From: Achromobacter pestifer
GTDB lineage: Bacteria; Pseudomonadota; Gammaproteobacteria; Burkholderiales; Burkholderiaceae_B
Assembly: GCF_902859625.1 (NCBI RefSeq)
Contig: NZ_CADIJX010000006.1
Coordinates: forward strand, 1 to 64,000
Length of the DNA stretch: 64,000 nt
Direction of reading: 5' to 3'
In this document: piece after piece, positions 56,465-64,000 of the stretch
Layout of the letters: every line of letters starts with the position of its first letter
How positions within the stretch are numbered: position 1 is the first letter of the stretch
Notes under the pieces: model-generated
What the model was told of the DNA's origin: nothing
Seen by the model: the letters and a program-made list of their open reading frames with translations, nothing else
The model's database searches: none
Program-made: the position numbers and the translations under genes

Positions 56465-57721
56465 ATGAAAGTAGCGGTATTGGGTAGCGGCATTATCGGA
56501 ATCTCCAGCGCTTGGTGGTTGAGCCAGGCGGGCCATGACGTCGTGGTCATTGATCGCTGCACCGGTCCCGCACAGGAAACGAGCCTGGCCAATGGCGCGC
56601 AGATCTCGGTTTCCTACGCCGAACCCTGGGCCAATCCGCAGGCCCCGCTCAAGCTGCTCAAATGGATGTTCCAGGATGACGCCCCGTTGCTGTTTCGTCC
56701 GCAGCTGGATTGGCGGCAATGGATGTGGGGTCTGGCTTTCCTGCGCGAATGCCTGCCGGGCCGTCTGGCGCCGAACATCCGGGCGATGGTCCGCATGGCG
56801 GAATACAGCCGCGCCACCTTGCGCAGCATGCGCGCCGAACTGGGTATCGAATACGACCACCTTGAACGCGGCATCCTGAATTTCTACCGCGACCCCCACG
56901 AATTTGAGAACTCCCAGCGCGCCGCAGGCCTGATGCGCGATTTCGGCGTTGAACGCCGCGTGGTCACGGCCGATGAGGTCATCGCCATTGAACCGGCTCT
57001 GGCTCCGCATCGCCAGACCATCGTCGGGGGCGACTACACCCCCGAAGATGAAAGTGGCGACGTGCATCTGTTCACGGTCGCGCTGGCTGAACGCTGCGCC
57101 CGCGCTGGCGTCGAATTCCGCTACAGCACGCGGGCGACGCGCCTGCTGACCCAGGGCGGCACAGTGCAAGGCGTTGAAATCATCGAGCCGGACGGCCGCT
57201 ACGGCGTCGTCGCGGCCGACGCCTACGTCGTGGCAATGGGCAGTTTCAGTCCTAATCTGCTGCGCCCGCTGGGCATTCCCTGCAACGTCTATCCGGCCAA
57301 GGGCTATTCGGCGACGTTTCCGGTGCTGAAGCCGGAAGCCACTCCCACGGTCAGCTTGACGGACAGCAGCCACAAAATCGTGTTCTCGCGCCTGGGAGAC
57401 CGGCTGCGCATGGCTGGCACGGCAGAGCTTTCGGGGTACTCCCGGGGCCTGAACACCAGCCGTTGCGAAGCCCTGACTCGCTTGGCGCAGGAACTCTTTC
57501 CCGACGCGCTCGATTTTGAGCGCGTCAGCTATTGGTCGGGCTTGCGCCCGTCCACTCCCTCTAATGTGCCCATCATCGGCCGCAGCCGTATCCCCAATTT
57601 GTATATCAATACGGGACACGGTACGCTCGGCTGGACGATGGGTGTTGGCTCGGGCCGGGCACTGGCCGATCTGCTTAGCGGACGGCGGCCAGAACCGGAA
57701 TTCCCTTTTCTTGGTCTGTGA
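56465..57721 (+). CDS. dadA: D-amino acid dehydrogenase (small subunit type)
   Basis: 418-aa FAD enzyme that oxidises D-amino acids to 2-oxo acids and passes electrons to the respiratory chain. The FAD Rossmann motif GSGIIG is at residues 7-12 (VLGSGIIGISSAWWL). The C-terminal FAD contact is VSYWSGLRPSTPSNVPIIGRS then TGHGTLGWTMGVGSGRALADLLSG. The ATG follows AAGGAG. It is followed four bases later by a UgpB-like gene. No alanine racemase (dadX) is nearby. Confidence 0.92.
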   Translation: MKVAVLGSGIIGISSAWWLSQAGHDVVVIDRCTGPAQETSLANGAQISVSYAEPWANPQAPLKLLKWMFQDDAPLLFRPQLDWRQWMWGLAFLRECLPGRLAPNIRAMVRMAEYSRATLRSMRAELGIEYDHLERGILNFYRDPHEFENSQRAAGLMRDFGVERRVVTADEVIAIEPALAPHRQTIVGGDYTPEDESGDVHLFTVALAERCARAGVEFRYSTRATRLLTQGGTVQGVEIIEPDGRYGVVAADAYVVAMGSFSPNLLRPLGIPCNVYPAKGYSATFPVLKPEATPTVSLTDSSHKIVFSRLGDRLRMAGTAELSGYSRGLNTSRCEALTRLAQELFPDALDFERVSYWSGLRPSTPSNVPIIGRSRIPNLYINTGHGTLGWTMGVGSGRALADLLSGRRPEPEFPFLGL

Positions 57722-57725
57722 ACCT

Positions 57726-59066
57726 ATGAAGAATCTGCAATTGGCGGGCGTTGCCCGCGCGATGTTCGCCAGCCGGCGTGCATGGGTGTTTGGCGCCGCC
57801 ATGGCAATGGCAGGCGTGGCGAACGCCGCTCCAGTGGAAATCCAAGTCTGGCACACGCTGTCCGACGCAAACAAGGCCGAGTTTGAAAAGCTGGCCAAGC
57901 AATACAACAAAGAACAGGACCAAGTCAGCGTCAAGCTGCGCGCGTTCGGCACGCAGGACGCGCTGGAGCAAGAGGCCGTCACCGCCGTCAAGGCGAAGAA
58001 GGCGCCCAATCTGGTGCAGCTGACTGACAACCATTCGCCTGAAGTCGTGGCTCAGCACAAGGCCATCCTGCCGATGTACGAATTGCTGGCCAAGTACCCG
58101 ATCAAGGACCTGAACTGGTTCGTGCCGGCCACCAGCAGCTTCACGCGCGACGGCAAGGGCCGCCTGCTGGCCTTCCCGTGGATGGCCGAAGTCCCGGTGA
58201 TGTTCTACAACACTGCCGCCTACAAGAAGGCCGGCCTGGATCCCAACAATCCCGCCCGCACCTGGAGCGGCTTGCAAGCCGAACTCCTCAAGCTGCGCGA
58301 CGTGGCCGATATTGATTGCCCTTACGCTTCCAGCGATCAGGTCACGGTCCACCTGGAAAACCTGGCGCCGATCAACGGGCAGCAGTTCACCAGCAACAAC
58401 AACGGGCTGGATGCCATCACCAAGAAGAGCGCGGCGCCTGCGATGCAGTTCGACACGCTCTACATGCGCCACATCTCGCTGATGGTCAGCTGGAAGCGGT
58501 CGCTGCTGTTCATGGCGCATACGGGTGATGCCTCGGCGGACAAGCTGTTCGCCAAGGGCGAGTGCGCCGTGCTGACGGCCAACTCTGGCGCCTTCGGCAC
58601 GTTCCTGACTACCAAGTCCTTGTCGTTCGGCGTGGCGCCGGTGCCTTACTACGATCAAGCCACCAAGACCGCCGGCCAGCCGTTTGTCAGCGGCTCCGCG
58701 CTGTGGGCGCTTGACGGCCGTCCGCAAGCCGAAGAAAAGGCCACCGCGCAATTCCTGGCCTGGCTGTCCAAGCCGGTCGTGGCGGCCGAATGGCATCAGC
58801 GCACGGGCTTCCTGCCGCTGACCGAAGCCGCATTCCGTGCGTCTGACGTGTCGTTCTACAAGAGCATTCCCGGCGCGCAAGCCGTGGTCGCTTCGATGAG
58901 CACGCGCCCCGCCAGCAATAGCCGTGGCTTCCGGATGGCGAATTACAACCGTATCGAACCGGTGCTGAATCAGCAGCTGAACGATGCCTTTGAAGGCAAG
59001 GTTCCGCCCGTGTCGGCCCTGAACAATGCCGCGACGCAGGCACGCAGCATCGCCGCGCAACGCTGA
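57726..59066 (+). CDS. ugpB: orphan UgpB-like periplasmic binding protein
   Basis: 446-aa family-1 extracellular solute-binding protein with a signal peptide cleaved after VANA (about residue 34). It resembles UgpB, which binds sn-glycerol-3-phosphate and related phosphodiesters for an ABC importer. Visible motifs include VEIQVWHTLSDANKAEFEKLAKQYN and NSRGFRMANYNRIEPVLNQQLNDAF. No permease or ATPase genes of an Ugp system are next to it. It starts four bases after dadA, with no good ribosome site of its own, and is followed by a terminator. The ligand is therefore uncertain. Confidence 0.8.
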   Translation: MKNLQLAGVARAMFASRRAWVFGAAMAMAGVANAAPVEIQVWHTLSDANKAEFEKLAKQYNKEQDQVSVKLRAFGTQDALEQEAVTAVKAKKAPNLVQLTDNHSPEVVAQHKAILPMYELLAKYPIKDLNWFVPATSSFTRDGKGRLLAFPWMAEVPVMFYNTAAYKKAGLDPNNPARTWSGLQAELLKLRDVADIDCPYASSDQVTVHLENLAPINGQQFTSNNNGLDAITKKSAAPAMQFDTLYMRHISLMVSWKRSLLFMAHTGDASADKLFAKGECAVLTANSGAFGTFLTTKSLSFGVAPVPYYDQATKTAGQPFVSGSALWALDGRPQAEEKATAQFLAWLSKPVVAAEWHQRTGFLPLTEAAFRASDVSFYKSIPGAQAVVASMSTRPASNSRGFRMANYNRIEPVLNQQLNDAFEGKVPPVSALNNAATQARSIAAQR

Positions 59067-59118
59067 TCATCCAGAGGGATAGCCGGCAGCGCAAACGCCT
59101 GCCGTCTTCGCTCTCAAG

Positions 59119-59149
59119 AAACCCTGTCCAATAGGACAGGGTTTTTTTT
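59119..59149 (+). terminator. intrinsic terminator after ugpB
   Basis: AAACCCTGTCC pairs perfectly with GGACAGGGTTT around an AATA loop, followed by a T-run. Confidence 0.9.
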
Positions 59150-59282
59150 CGTCTATCGCCAGCTCCGGGCGGGTGGATCAAAGCATCCATGCGTACATGC
59201 CAGTCTGGCGACGCGCCAGCCCCTCGTCCACCATGCCGTTCATGCGTACCACTTCTGGTGCGCCTTCAGCTTGCGGTGAGGC

Positions 59283-60158
59283 ATGGTTCGATTCATTTTC
59301 CTGGCGGTGGGCCTGTCCGGCCTGGCAGCTTGTACAGCCTGGCCGGCCAATGGCGGTGCTGGCGGATCCTGGCAGCCCACGGAGCCCGCGACGCGCGGCT
59401 TCCGTTTTGACTGGCGCTTGTCAGGCGATCCCGCTGTCGCGCCTGTGCAGGTATTCGACGACGGCAAGGAAGTCTGGCTGCAATTCGCGCCAGGGCAGGC
59501 CTTGCCGGCGATCTTTGGCATGCGCGGCCATGGTGAGCAAGCCTTGCCTTATCTTCGCCGCGATCCGTATGTGGTGGTGGTAGGCGAGTGGGACGCACTG
59601 CGGTTTCGTGGCGGCAGGTTGGTGGCAAGAGCGGAGCGTGCCGCGGATATTGCGAATGTGGCGATGGAGCCGACGCCATCCCTGCCGGCTGTCGGAACGC
59701 TGGCGGCCAGCGGGCCGCTGGTCGCGACATATCCGGAGGTGGCTGCAACGCCTGATGGGGGGGAAGTGGCCTCATTCTCGGAATCCAGCGCGCCCCACGC
59801 GGCCGTGACGGCCGCCGCGATTCCGGGCCTTGCGAATTCACCGCCATCGACTGCTTCGACAACGCTGTTTCGGGCAGGGCCGCCGGACGCCACGCTTCGT
59901 GCCGTCCTGGCGCGTTGGGCGGACAGTTCGGGATGGACGTTCCAGCCGCAGCATTGGGCGGTGGACGTGGATATCCCGTTGTCCGCTTCAGCGGATTTTT
60001 CTGGGGATTTCAAATCCGCCGTGCGCGAATTGCTGGGCGCGACCGAGTTGGCCGAAACACCTTTGCAACCCTGCTTTTATGGCAATCAGGTGCTGCGCGT
60101 GGTGCCGCTGGCTCAATCCTGCTCACGCTCGGCAGCGCTGCAAGGAGGCGGGGCATGA
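59283..60158 (+). CDS. PilL-like lipoprotein with VirB9-like and TcpQ domains
   Basis: 291-aa outer-membrane lipoprotein (lipobox LAAC in VGLSGLAACTAW) at the start of a type IVb pilus operon. Residues about 35-110 (PVQVFDDGKEVWLQFAPGQALPAIFGMRG to YVVVVGEWDALRFRGGRLVARAERA) resemble the C-terminal domain of VirB9/TrbG. A Pro/Ala/Ser linker follows. Residues about 200-278 (RAVLARWADSSGWTFQPQ then FKSAVRELLGATEL and PCFYGNQVLRVV) fit the TcpQ domain that binds the pilus secretin. It is followed by the secretin gene with an ATGA overlap. Domain calls are by eye. Confidence 0.72.
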   Translation: MVRFIFLAVGLSGLAACTAWPANGGAGGSWQPTEPATRGFRFDWRLSGDPAVAPVQVFDDGKEVWLQFAPGQALPAIFGMRGHGEQALPYLRRDPYVVVVGEWDALRFRGGRLVARAERAADIANVAMEPTPSLPAVGTLAASGPLVATYPEVAATPDGGEVASFSESSAPHAAVTAAAIPGLANSPPSTASTTLFRAGPPDATLRAVLARWADSSGWTFQPQHWAVDVDIPLSASADFSGDFKSAVRELLGATELAETPLQPCFYGNQVLRVVPLAQSCSRSAALQGGGA

Positions 60159-61744
60159 CGATCAAACGAGTCTTGAATCTGGTGGCGTGCGGGGTGTTGG
60201 GAGGTTGCGCAGCATCGCAACAGGCAACGGATTTGAACCGGGCGGCGAACGAACGGCAGGCGGCACTGGCAGGGCGCCATCAGGCATTTGCGGATCGCTT
60301 GACGAACCGCCAGGCACGTATCGCCGCACAGGATGTCGCGACGCCTTGGGTCGCGGGCAAGCCGCAGCCGTTGGCGCGTGCCGTCGCGTTGCCGCCCGCA
60401 TTGCGGGAAAACGTACCGACGACGCTGATGCTGGCCGATCAGGCGGATCTATCGACGTTGGCCCAGCGCTTGGGCGCTGCCACCGGCATCCCGGTGCGGG
60501 TGCGTCCCGATGCCTTGCTTCCTCTTGAGCAATTCCTGCCGCGCCTTGCCGTGAATACCGGGTTGTCTTCGCCGGCCCCGATCCGCCTGGAAGTTCGCGA
60601 TGGGCCGCTGCCGCTCGCCGATCTGCTGGATGCGCTGGCCGCCCGATTCTCCGTGCATTGGCGCTACGTGCGCAACGCGCTGGAGTTCTATCGCACTGAA
60701 ACACGTGTCTTTGACGTGCGGGCATTGTCGCTTGCCAGCGCGGTGGATGTGCGTCTGGGGCGGTCGGGGACTGAAAGCGGCGAAGGCTTTGAAAGCACAT
60801 CCAACACCACGTTGTCGGCAAAGGAGCACAACGCGCTGGCGGTTCTGCGCGCCAGCATCGTTCCGTTCCTGACTCGATCGGGGTTGGTCGCGGATGCGGT
60901 GGATGGGGCGTCGTCGTTGGTCGTCACCGATACGCCCGAGGCGTTGGAACGAGTCGCGTACTACCTTGAACATGAAAACAAGGCACTGACGCGCCGCGTG
61001 AGGCTGGTGTTTGAGGAAATCACCGTCATCGCCCGGCAATCGGCATCGGGCGGAATGGACTGGAACGCGCTTTATGCCGCGGCGGGCGCGTCGGCACGTA
61101 TCGCCTTGCCCGGCGCGGTTCCGGTAGGCGCGGGTCTGCTTGACGCTGGTGTGGATGGCGGGCCTTTCGGCGGTTCGCAGGCGGTCGTTTCCGCGCTGAG
61201 CACGATGGGCGCGATCGTCCGGCACCGCAAAGTGCCAGTGCTGACCTTGAACCGCCGGCCGGTCACGCATGCGATCAGAACCACATTTTCGTATATCGAC
61301 CGCGTGCAGAGCACGGCGGTCCCTGGCACGACGGCCGGTGGGGCCAATGGTTCGCTGCCTGCGGTGTCGATCAGTCAGAAGGAAGAAACGGTGGGGTCAT
61401 TCCTGACGCTCTTGCCGGACATCCAGGCAGACGGGCAGATCCTGCTGTCTGTTGCTTATGACAACGCCGTGGCGCAACCGCTGAAGACCATCACCTTCGG
61501 AGAGCGCGGCAATCAAGTGCAAGTGCAGCAGATCACGATTGATGGCAATGGCACCGTGCAGCAGATCGAGCTGCGGCCGGGCCAACCCGTCATTCTTTCC
61601 GGTTTCGACCGCAGCCAGGAACAGCACGACCGCCAACGGCTTGCGCCTGGCCTGCCGCTGATCACCGGCGGCCAAGACAGCGCCACTCAAGAACGAGAGA
61701 CCACGTTGCTGCTGGTCACGGCACAGGTTGAAGAAGGGTATTGA
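60155..61744 (+). CDS. pilN: type IVb pilus secretin lipoprotein (PilN family)
   Basis: 529-aa outer-membrane secretin of the R64/TcpC type. Lipobox LGGC at residues 15-18 (VLGGCAASQQ). The N-terminal N0/N1-like region is followed by the secretin domain in the last about 250 residues, with VGSFLTLLPDIQADGQILLSVAYDNA and the C-terminal IELRPGQPVILSGFDR then TTLLLVTAQVEEGY. It forms the pore for the thin pilus. It overlaps the upstream PilL-like gene and precedes pilO by 9 bases. Confidence 0.82.
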   Translation: MTIKRVLNLVACGVLGGCAASQQATDLNRAANERQAALAGRHQAFADRLTNRQARIAAQDVATPWVAGKPQPLARAVALPPALRENVPTTLMLADQADLSTLAQRLGAATGIPVRVRPDALLPLEQFLPRLAVNTGLSSPAPIRLEVRDGPLPLADLLDALAARFSVHWRYVRNALEFYRTETRVFDVRALSLASAVDVRLGRSGTESGEGFESTSNTTLSAKEHNALAVLRASIVPFLTRSGLVADAVDGASSLVVTDTPEALERVAYYLEHENKALTRRVRLVFEEITVIARQSASGGMDWNALYAAAGASARIALPGAVPVGAGLLDAGVDGGPFGGSQAVVSALSTMGAIVRHRKVPVLTLNRRPVTHAIRTTFSYIDRVQSTAVPGTTAGGANGSLPAVSISQKEETVGSFLTLLPDIQADGQILLSVAYDNAVAQPLKTITFGERGNQVQVQQITIDGNGTVQQIELRPGQPVILSGFDRSQEQHDRQRLAPGLPLITGGQDSATQERETTLLLVTAQVEEGY

Positions 61745-61753
61745 GGCCACGCC

Positions 61754-63085
61754 ATGAATCGAGCTCCTCATTTCCTTCTTGTCGAATGTGCGGGCACCGA
61801 CCGCAAGCTGGCGCTGGGCTTGCGCTGGATGGTACTGATCGGTTCCGACGCATCCGGTCTGGCCCGCGCGCGTGGCCGGCGGCTGCGAGCCACGCACGTC
61901 GTCGTTGGGGGGTCTCCCGCTACGGTGGCGGGGTACGGACGGGTGCGCAAGACGTGGCGTCGCGGTGCGCATGCGGGCGCGTCGCCACGGGGGCGGGCGC
62001 CCGACATCCAAGCTGCCGCACAGCTATATGCGCTGCGATATCCGGCAGGCGGGCAGTGTCTGATTCCGCTTCCAGAAGGCCGCTATTGGCTGGTCGCGGC
62101 TCAGGATGGCACGGTGTTGTCGCAGGCGGACAAGGTGTTCACGTCGCATGACGAAGCCTTGCGCGCACAGGAGCGGCTGCGGGATCAACGCCCCGGTTTG
62201 CCCGTGCACGACGCTGATTCGGTATGGGCGGCGTTGCAGCAAGCCGTTGAACCCGGCGCCAGGCTGGCGGTATTGCCATCCCGCTGGGCGGCGTTGCCGC
62301 TTGCCCTGCGGCTGTTCCTGATTTGCGTGGGGTTGGCCGCCGCCGCGCCGCCGCTATGGAATGGCCTGATCGTGCAGAGGCTCATGCGGAAGCCGGAAGC
62401 GGTTGCGCAGGCACAGGATTCTGAATCGAGGGATCAAGCAGACCGCTATCTTGCGTTGCTGGAAGGCACGCCCGCACATGCACCCGCTGAACTCTTCCGC
62501 TTGCTGCACGCCATGGGACGGCTTCCCATCCAGGTGCAAGGCTGGGCGCTGCGCCGTGCGCAATGTGATGCGGGTGCGCGCGCCTGGGAGTGTTCCGCGC
62601 GTTACGCGCGGGCATATCCCTTTGCCACGAATCAGCTTCTGCACGCACGCTTGCCCAAGGGGTGGAACGTTTCCTTCCAACCGCTGGAAGAGGCCACATT
62701 GTCTTGGCAGGTTGCTTCGGGCGCGGTGACATTGGCCGGGTTGTCGCTGCCCCACGCGCAGCGTGTCGATACGGAATGGGTCACCGCGTTGCAACGCTTG
62801 CAGCCGGCATTCGCTTCCATCGCGTTGGCGCCGGCGGTGCCGTTGCCTCTGCTGGTGGCCCCCGGAATAGATCCGTCCGGGCCAGACCTCCCTGTCCGGC
62901 CGGTCATCCGGCGCCGTGCCTTGCGCATGTCGGGTCCATTGCGTTCATTCGCGTTATTGCCCGGCTCCCTGCCGGCAGTGCATTGGTCGCGGCTGGCGCT
63001 GGATGTTCAGCCGCAGCACCAACCCAGCCTTGTCGCCAGCACGTTGGTCGCCGAACTGCATGGAGAAATGTATGAACAGGAATAG
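61754..63085 (+). CDS. pilO: type IVb pilus assembly protein PilO2
   Basis: 443-aa protein with a cytosolic N-terminal half. A membrane segment lies at about residues 179-202 (LPLALRLFLICVGLAAAAPPLWNGLI). A periplasmic C-terminal half follows. Layout and length match the PilO2 family of R64-type pili, which forms the inner-membrane platform. It overlaps pilP by 14 bases. Confidence 0.72.
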   Translation: MNRAPHFLLVECAGTDRKLALGLRWMVLIGSDASGLARARGRRLRATHVVVGGSPATVAGYGRVRKTWRRGAHAGASPRGRAPDIQAAAQLYALRYPAGGQCLIPLPEGRYWLVAAQDGTVLSQADKVFTSHDEALRAQERLRDQRPGLPVHDADSVWAALQQAVEPGARLAVLPSRWAALPLALRLFLICVGLAAAAPPLWNGLIVQRLMRKPEAVAQAQDSESRDQADRYLALLEGTPAHAPAELFRLLHAMGRLPIQVQGWALRRAQCDAGARAWECSARYARAYPFATNQLLHARLPKGWNVSFQPLEEATLSWQVASGAVTLAGLSLPHAQRVDTEWVTALQRLQPAFASIALAPAVPLPLLVAPGIDPSGPDLPVRPVIRRRALRMSGPLRSFALLPGSLPAVHWSRLALDVQPQHQPSLVASTLVAELHGEMYEQE

Positions 63086-63569
63086 CTTGTCCGCGTGGCT
63101 TGCAGCCATCGCCAGGCGCATTGCGTGGGCGCTGGCCGTCGTTGCGGCCATGATGCCGTCGGTGGGCGCGCAGGCGTTTCCGCCCGAACCCGACGAGGCG
63201 CAGGCGTGGCCGGAAGTGGAAACGGTGCGGACGCTGTTGCGCGCGGATGCCGCTGCCGCCTTGGCCGATTGCCGGGTGTCCGGCATTTGTCCGCCGGGTT
63301 CGGCGGTTGCGTCGCGGGAACCCCTGGCTCGGCCGGAGGACGATATTCGGGTCGCTGCGATATTCGGGTCTGCCAAGCGGCTGAGTGCCGAGGTGCTTGT
63401 CAATGGCGCTTTGCTGCACTACCAGGCAGGCCGAGCCGCGCCTGTGGCGGGCGCCGTCTTTGTGGCGGGCGGCTACCGATTGCTTGCCATCGACGGCGCA
63501 TGTGTGCGGCTCCGCAGGGAAGGCGTGGACCTGACCGCATGCCTGGATGCAGGGAGCGGAACGCCATGA
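63072..63569 (+). CDS. pilP: type IVb pilus protein PilP
   Basis: 165-aa protein with a signal peptide (cleavage near VGAQA, residue 35). A small domain follows, with VAAIFGSAKRLSAEVLVNGALLHYQAGRAAPVAGAVFVAGGYRLLAIDGACVRL, the PilP2-like pattern that couples PilO to the secretin. Position between pilO and the ATPase gene fits R64 order pilN-O-P-Q. The ATG at 63072 lies inside the pilO end. The stop overlaps the next ATG (ATGA). Confidence 0.72.
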   Translation: MNRNSLSAWLAAIARRIAWALAVVAAMMPSVGAQAFPPEPDEAQAWPEVETVRTLLRADAAAALADCRVSGICPPGSAVASREPLARPEDDIRVAAIFGSAKRLSAEVLVNGALLHYQAGRAAPVAGAVFVAGGYRLLAIDGACVRLRREGVDLTACLDAGSGTP

Positions 63570-64000
63570 ATCGCCTATCGAAACCCTCGCAGGCGCACCC
63601 GCCTCATGAACTGCACACTGCCGACGATATCTCCCGGTTGTCGCCAGCGTTGGTCCGTGCGCTTAGCCGTGAATTCGACCTGGCCTCATTGGCTGGCCGC
63701 CTGTGCCCCGTGTTGTTGGAAAACGGTGATGTGGCCGTCTTCGCCGTTGCGGAATACCTCCAGGGTGATCCCATCGACGAGGTCGAGCGCCTGGTGCGAT
63801 CCGAAGGCTACCGCTTGGCGCAGCCGTCCCGTTACGCACTGCCGGCGCCGCTGCTGTTGATGGTCGCTCGAGGCCAATTGACGGGCGCGGGCCTGGGGCG
63901 AAGGGGCGGGGGCGCGCAAGCCGAGCGGGTATCCGCCTTGGGCGCGCTCTTCCTGGATATCGTGCGATGGGGCGTGGTGCAAGGGGCCAGCGATGTGCAT
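63566..64000 (+). CDS. pilQ: pilus assembly ATPase PilQ/GspE family, N-terminal part (cut by window end)
   Basis: The frame runs open to the window end, 145 codons visible. It starts MNRLSKPSQAHPP at an ATG overlapping the pilP stop. The visible part is the N-terminal domain of a GspE/PilB-type ATPase and closes with VVQGASDVH, the start of the conserved GASDIHIE-type motif. This is the expected position of R64 PilQ. The ATP-binding motifs lie beyond the window. Confidence 0.82.
   Translation, partial: MNRLSKPSQAHPPHELHTADDISRLSPALVRALSREFDLASLAGRLCPVLLENGDVAVFAVAEYLQGDPIDEVERLVRSEGYRLAQPSRYALPAPLLLMVARGQLTGAGLGRRGGGAQAERVSALGALFLDIVRWGVVQGASDVH

Noticed and set aside
59283-64000. Mobile element boundary at the pilus operon
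   Set aside because: No integrase, att repeat, insertion sequence or tRNA gene is visible in this window; the idea is kept only as a question.

Overview
The window reads as a chromosomal segment of a high-GC betaproteobacterium of the order Burkholderiales, most likely family Alcaligenaceae (an Achromobacter/Bordetella-like organism). This rests on the 5S rRNA 3' end, the yebC-purD-hemF-nadD-rsfS-rlmH-maf housekeeping run, the glnE/yhdP and rho/trxA/parE/parC neighbourhoods, the ect gene order and the aau genes. Species cannot be fixed from sequence reading alone. I saw no transposase, integrase, phage gene, tRNA or CRISPR array.

Layout. 1-250: last bases of a 5S rRNA gene and two terminators. 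251-5872: an acetyltransferase, the DctB/DctD two-component system and the C4-dicarboxylate carrier DctA, with a sigma-54 promoter and tandem activator sites in the intergenic region. 5945-11238: minus-strand housekeeping run yebC, purD, hemF, nadD, rsfS, rlmH, maf. 11400-15138: HerA-like ATPase, tartrate/D-malate dehydrogenase, and a sialyl/Kdo-transferase-like LPS gene. 15167-20071: marR plus a tripartite drug efflux operon (outer membrane factor, EmrA, EmrB). 20103-23074: two EamA transporters and a quinone oxidoreductase. 23266-30330: an aromatic-amine catabolic module. It contains a phenylacetaldehyde-type dehydrogenase, an outer-membrane channel-like protein, the TTQ enzyme aromatic amine dehydrogenase with its MauE/MauD accessory proteins, a cytochrome c and a FeaR-like AraC regulator. 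30364-44670: queH, glnE, yhdP, rho, trxA, parE, a YcxB-like membrane protein and parC. 44842-49026: TetR and DUF418 genes, then an RpiR regulator with a class III aminotransferase. 49278-53167: complete ectoine/hydroxyectoine operon with its MarR regulator. 53294-59066: MOSC protein, guanidinium exporter under a guanidine-II riboswitch, panD, a ferredoxin-reductase, D-amino-acid dehydrogenase and an orphan UgpB-like binding protein. 59283-64000: start of a type IVb (R64 thin-pilus-like) pilus operon, cut by the window end inside its ATPase gene.

How the genes work together. In the aau module a periplasmic amine dehydrogenase should deaminate phenylethylamine or tyramine. The aldehyde goes to the cytosolic dehydrogenase, electrons go to a c-type cytochrome or azurin, and expression is probably under the AraC protein. 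DctB senses C4-dicarboxylates and DctD activates dctA from the sigma-54 promoter. Guanidinium should switch on its own exporter through the riboswitch. Osmotic stress protection comes from ectABCD. The most interesting items are the aau module, whose cluster holds no MauG-type TTQ maturase and a cytochrome without the usual Met ligand, the pilus lipoprotein that joins a VirB9-like domain to a TcpQ domain, and the guanidine-II riboswitch.
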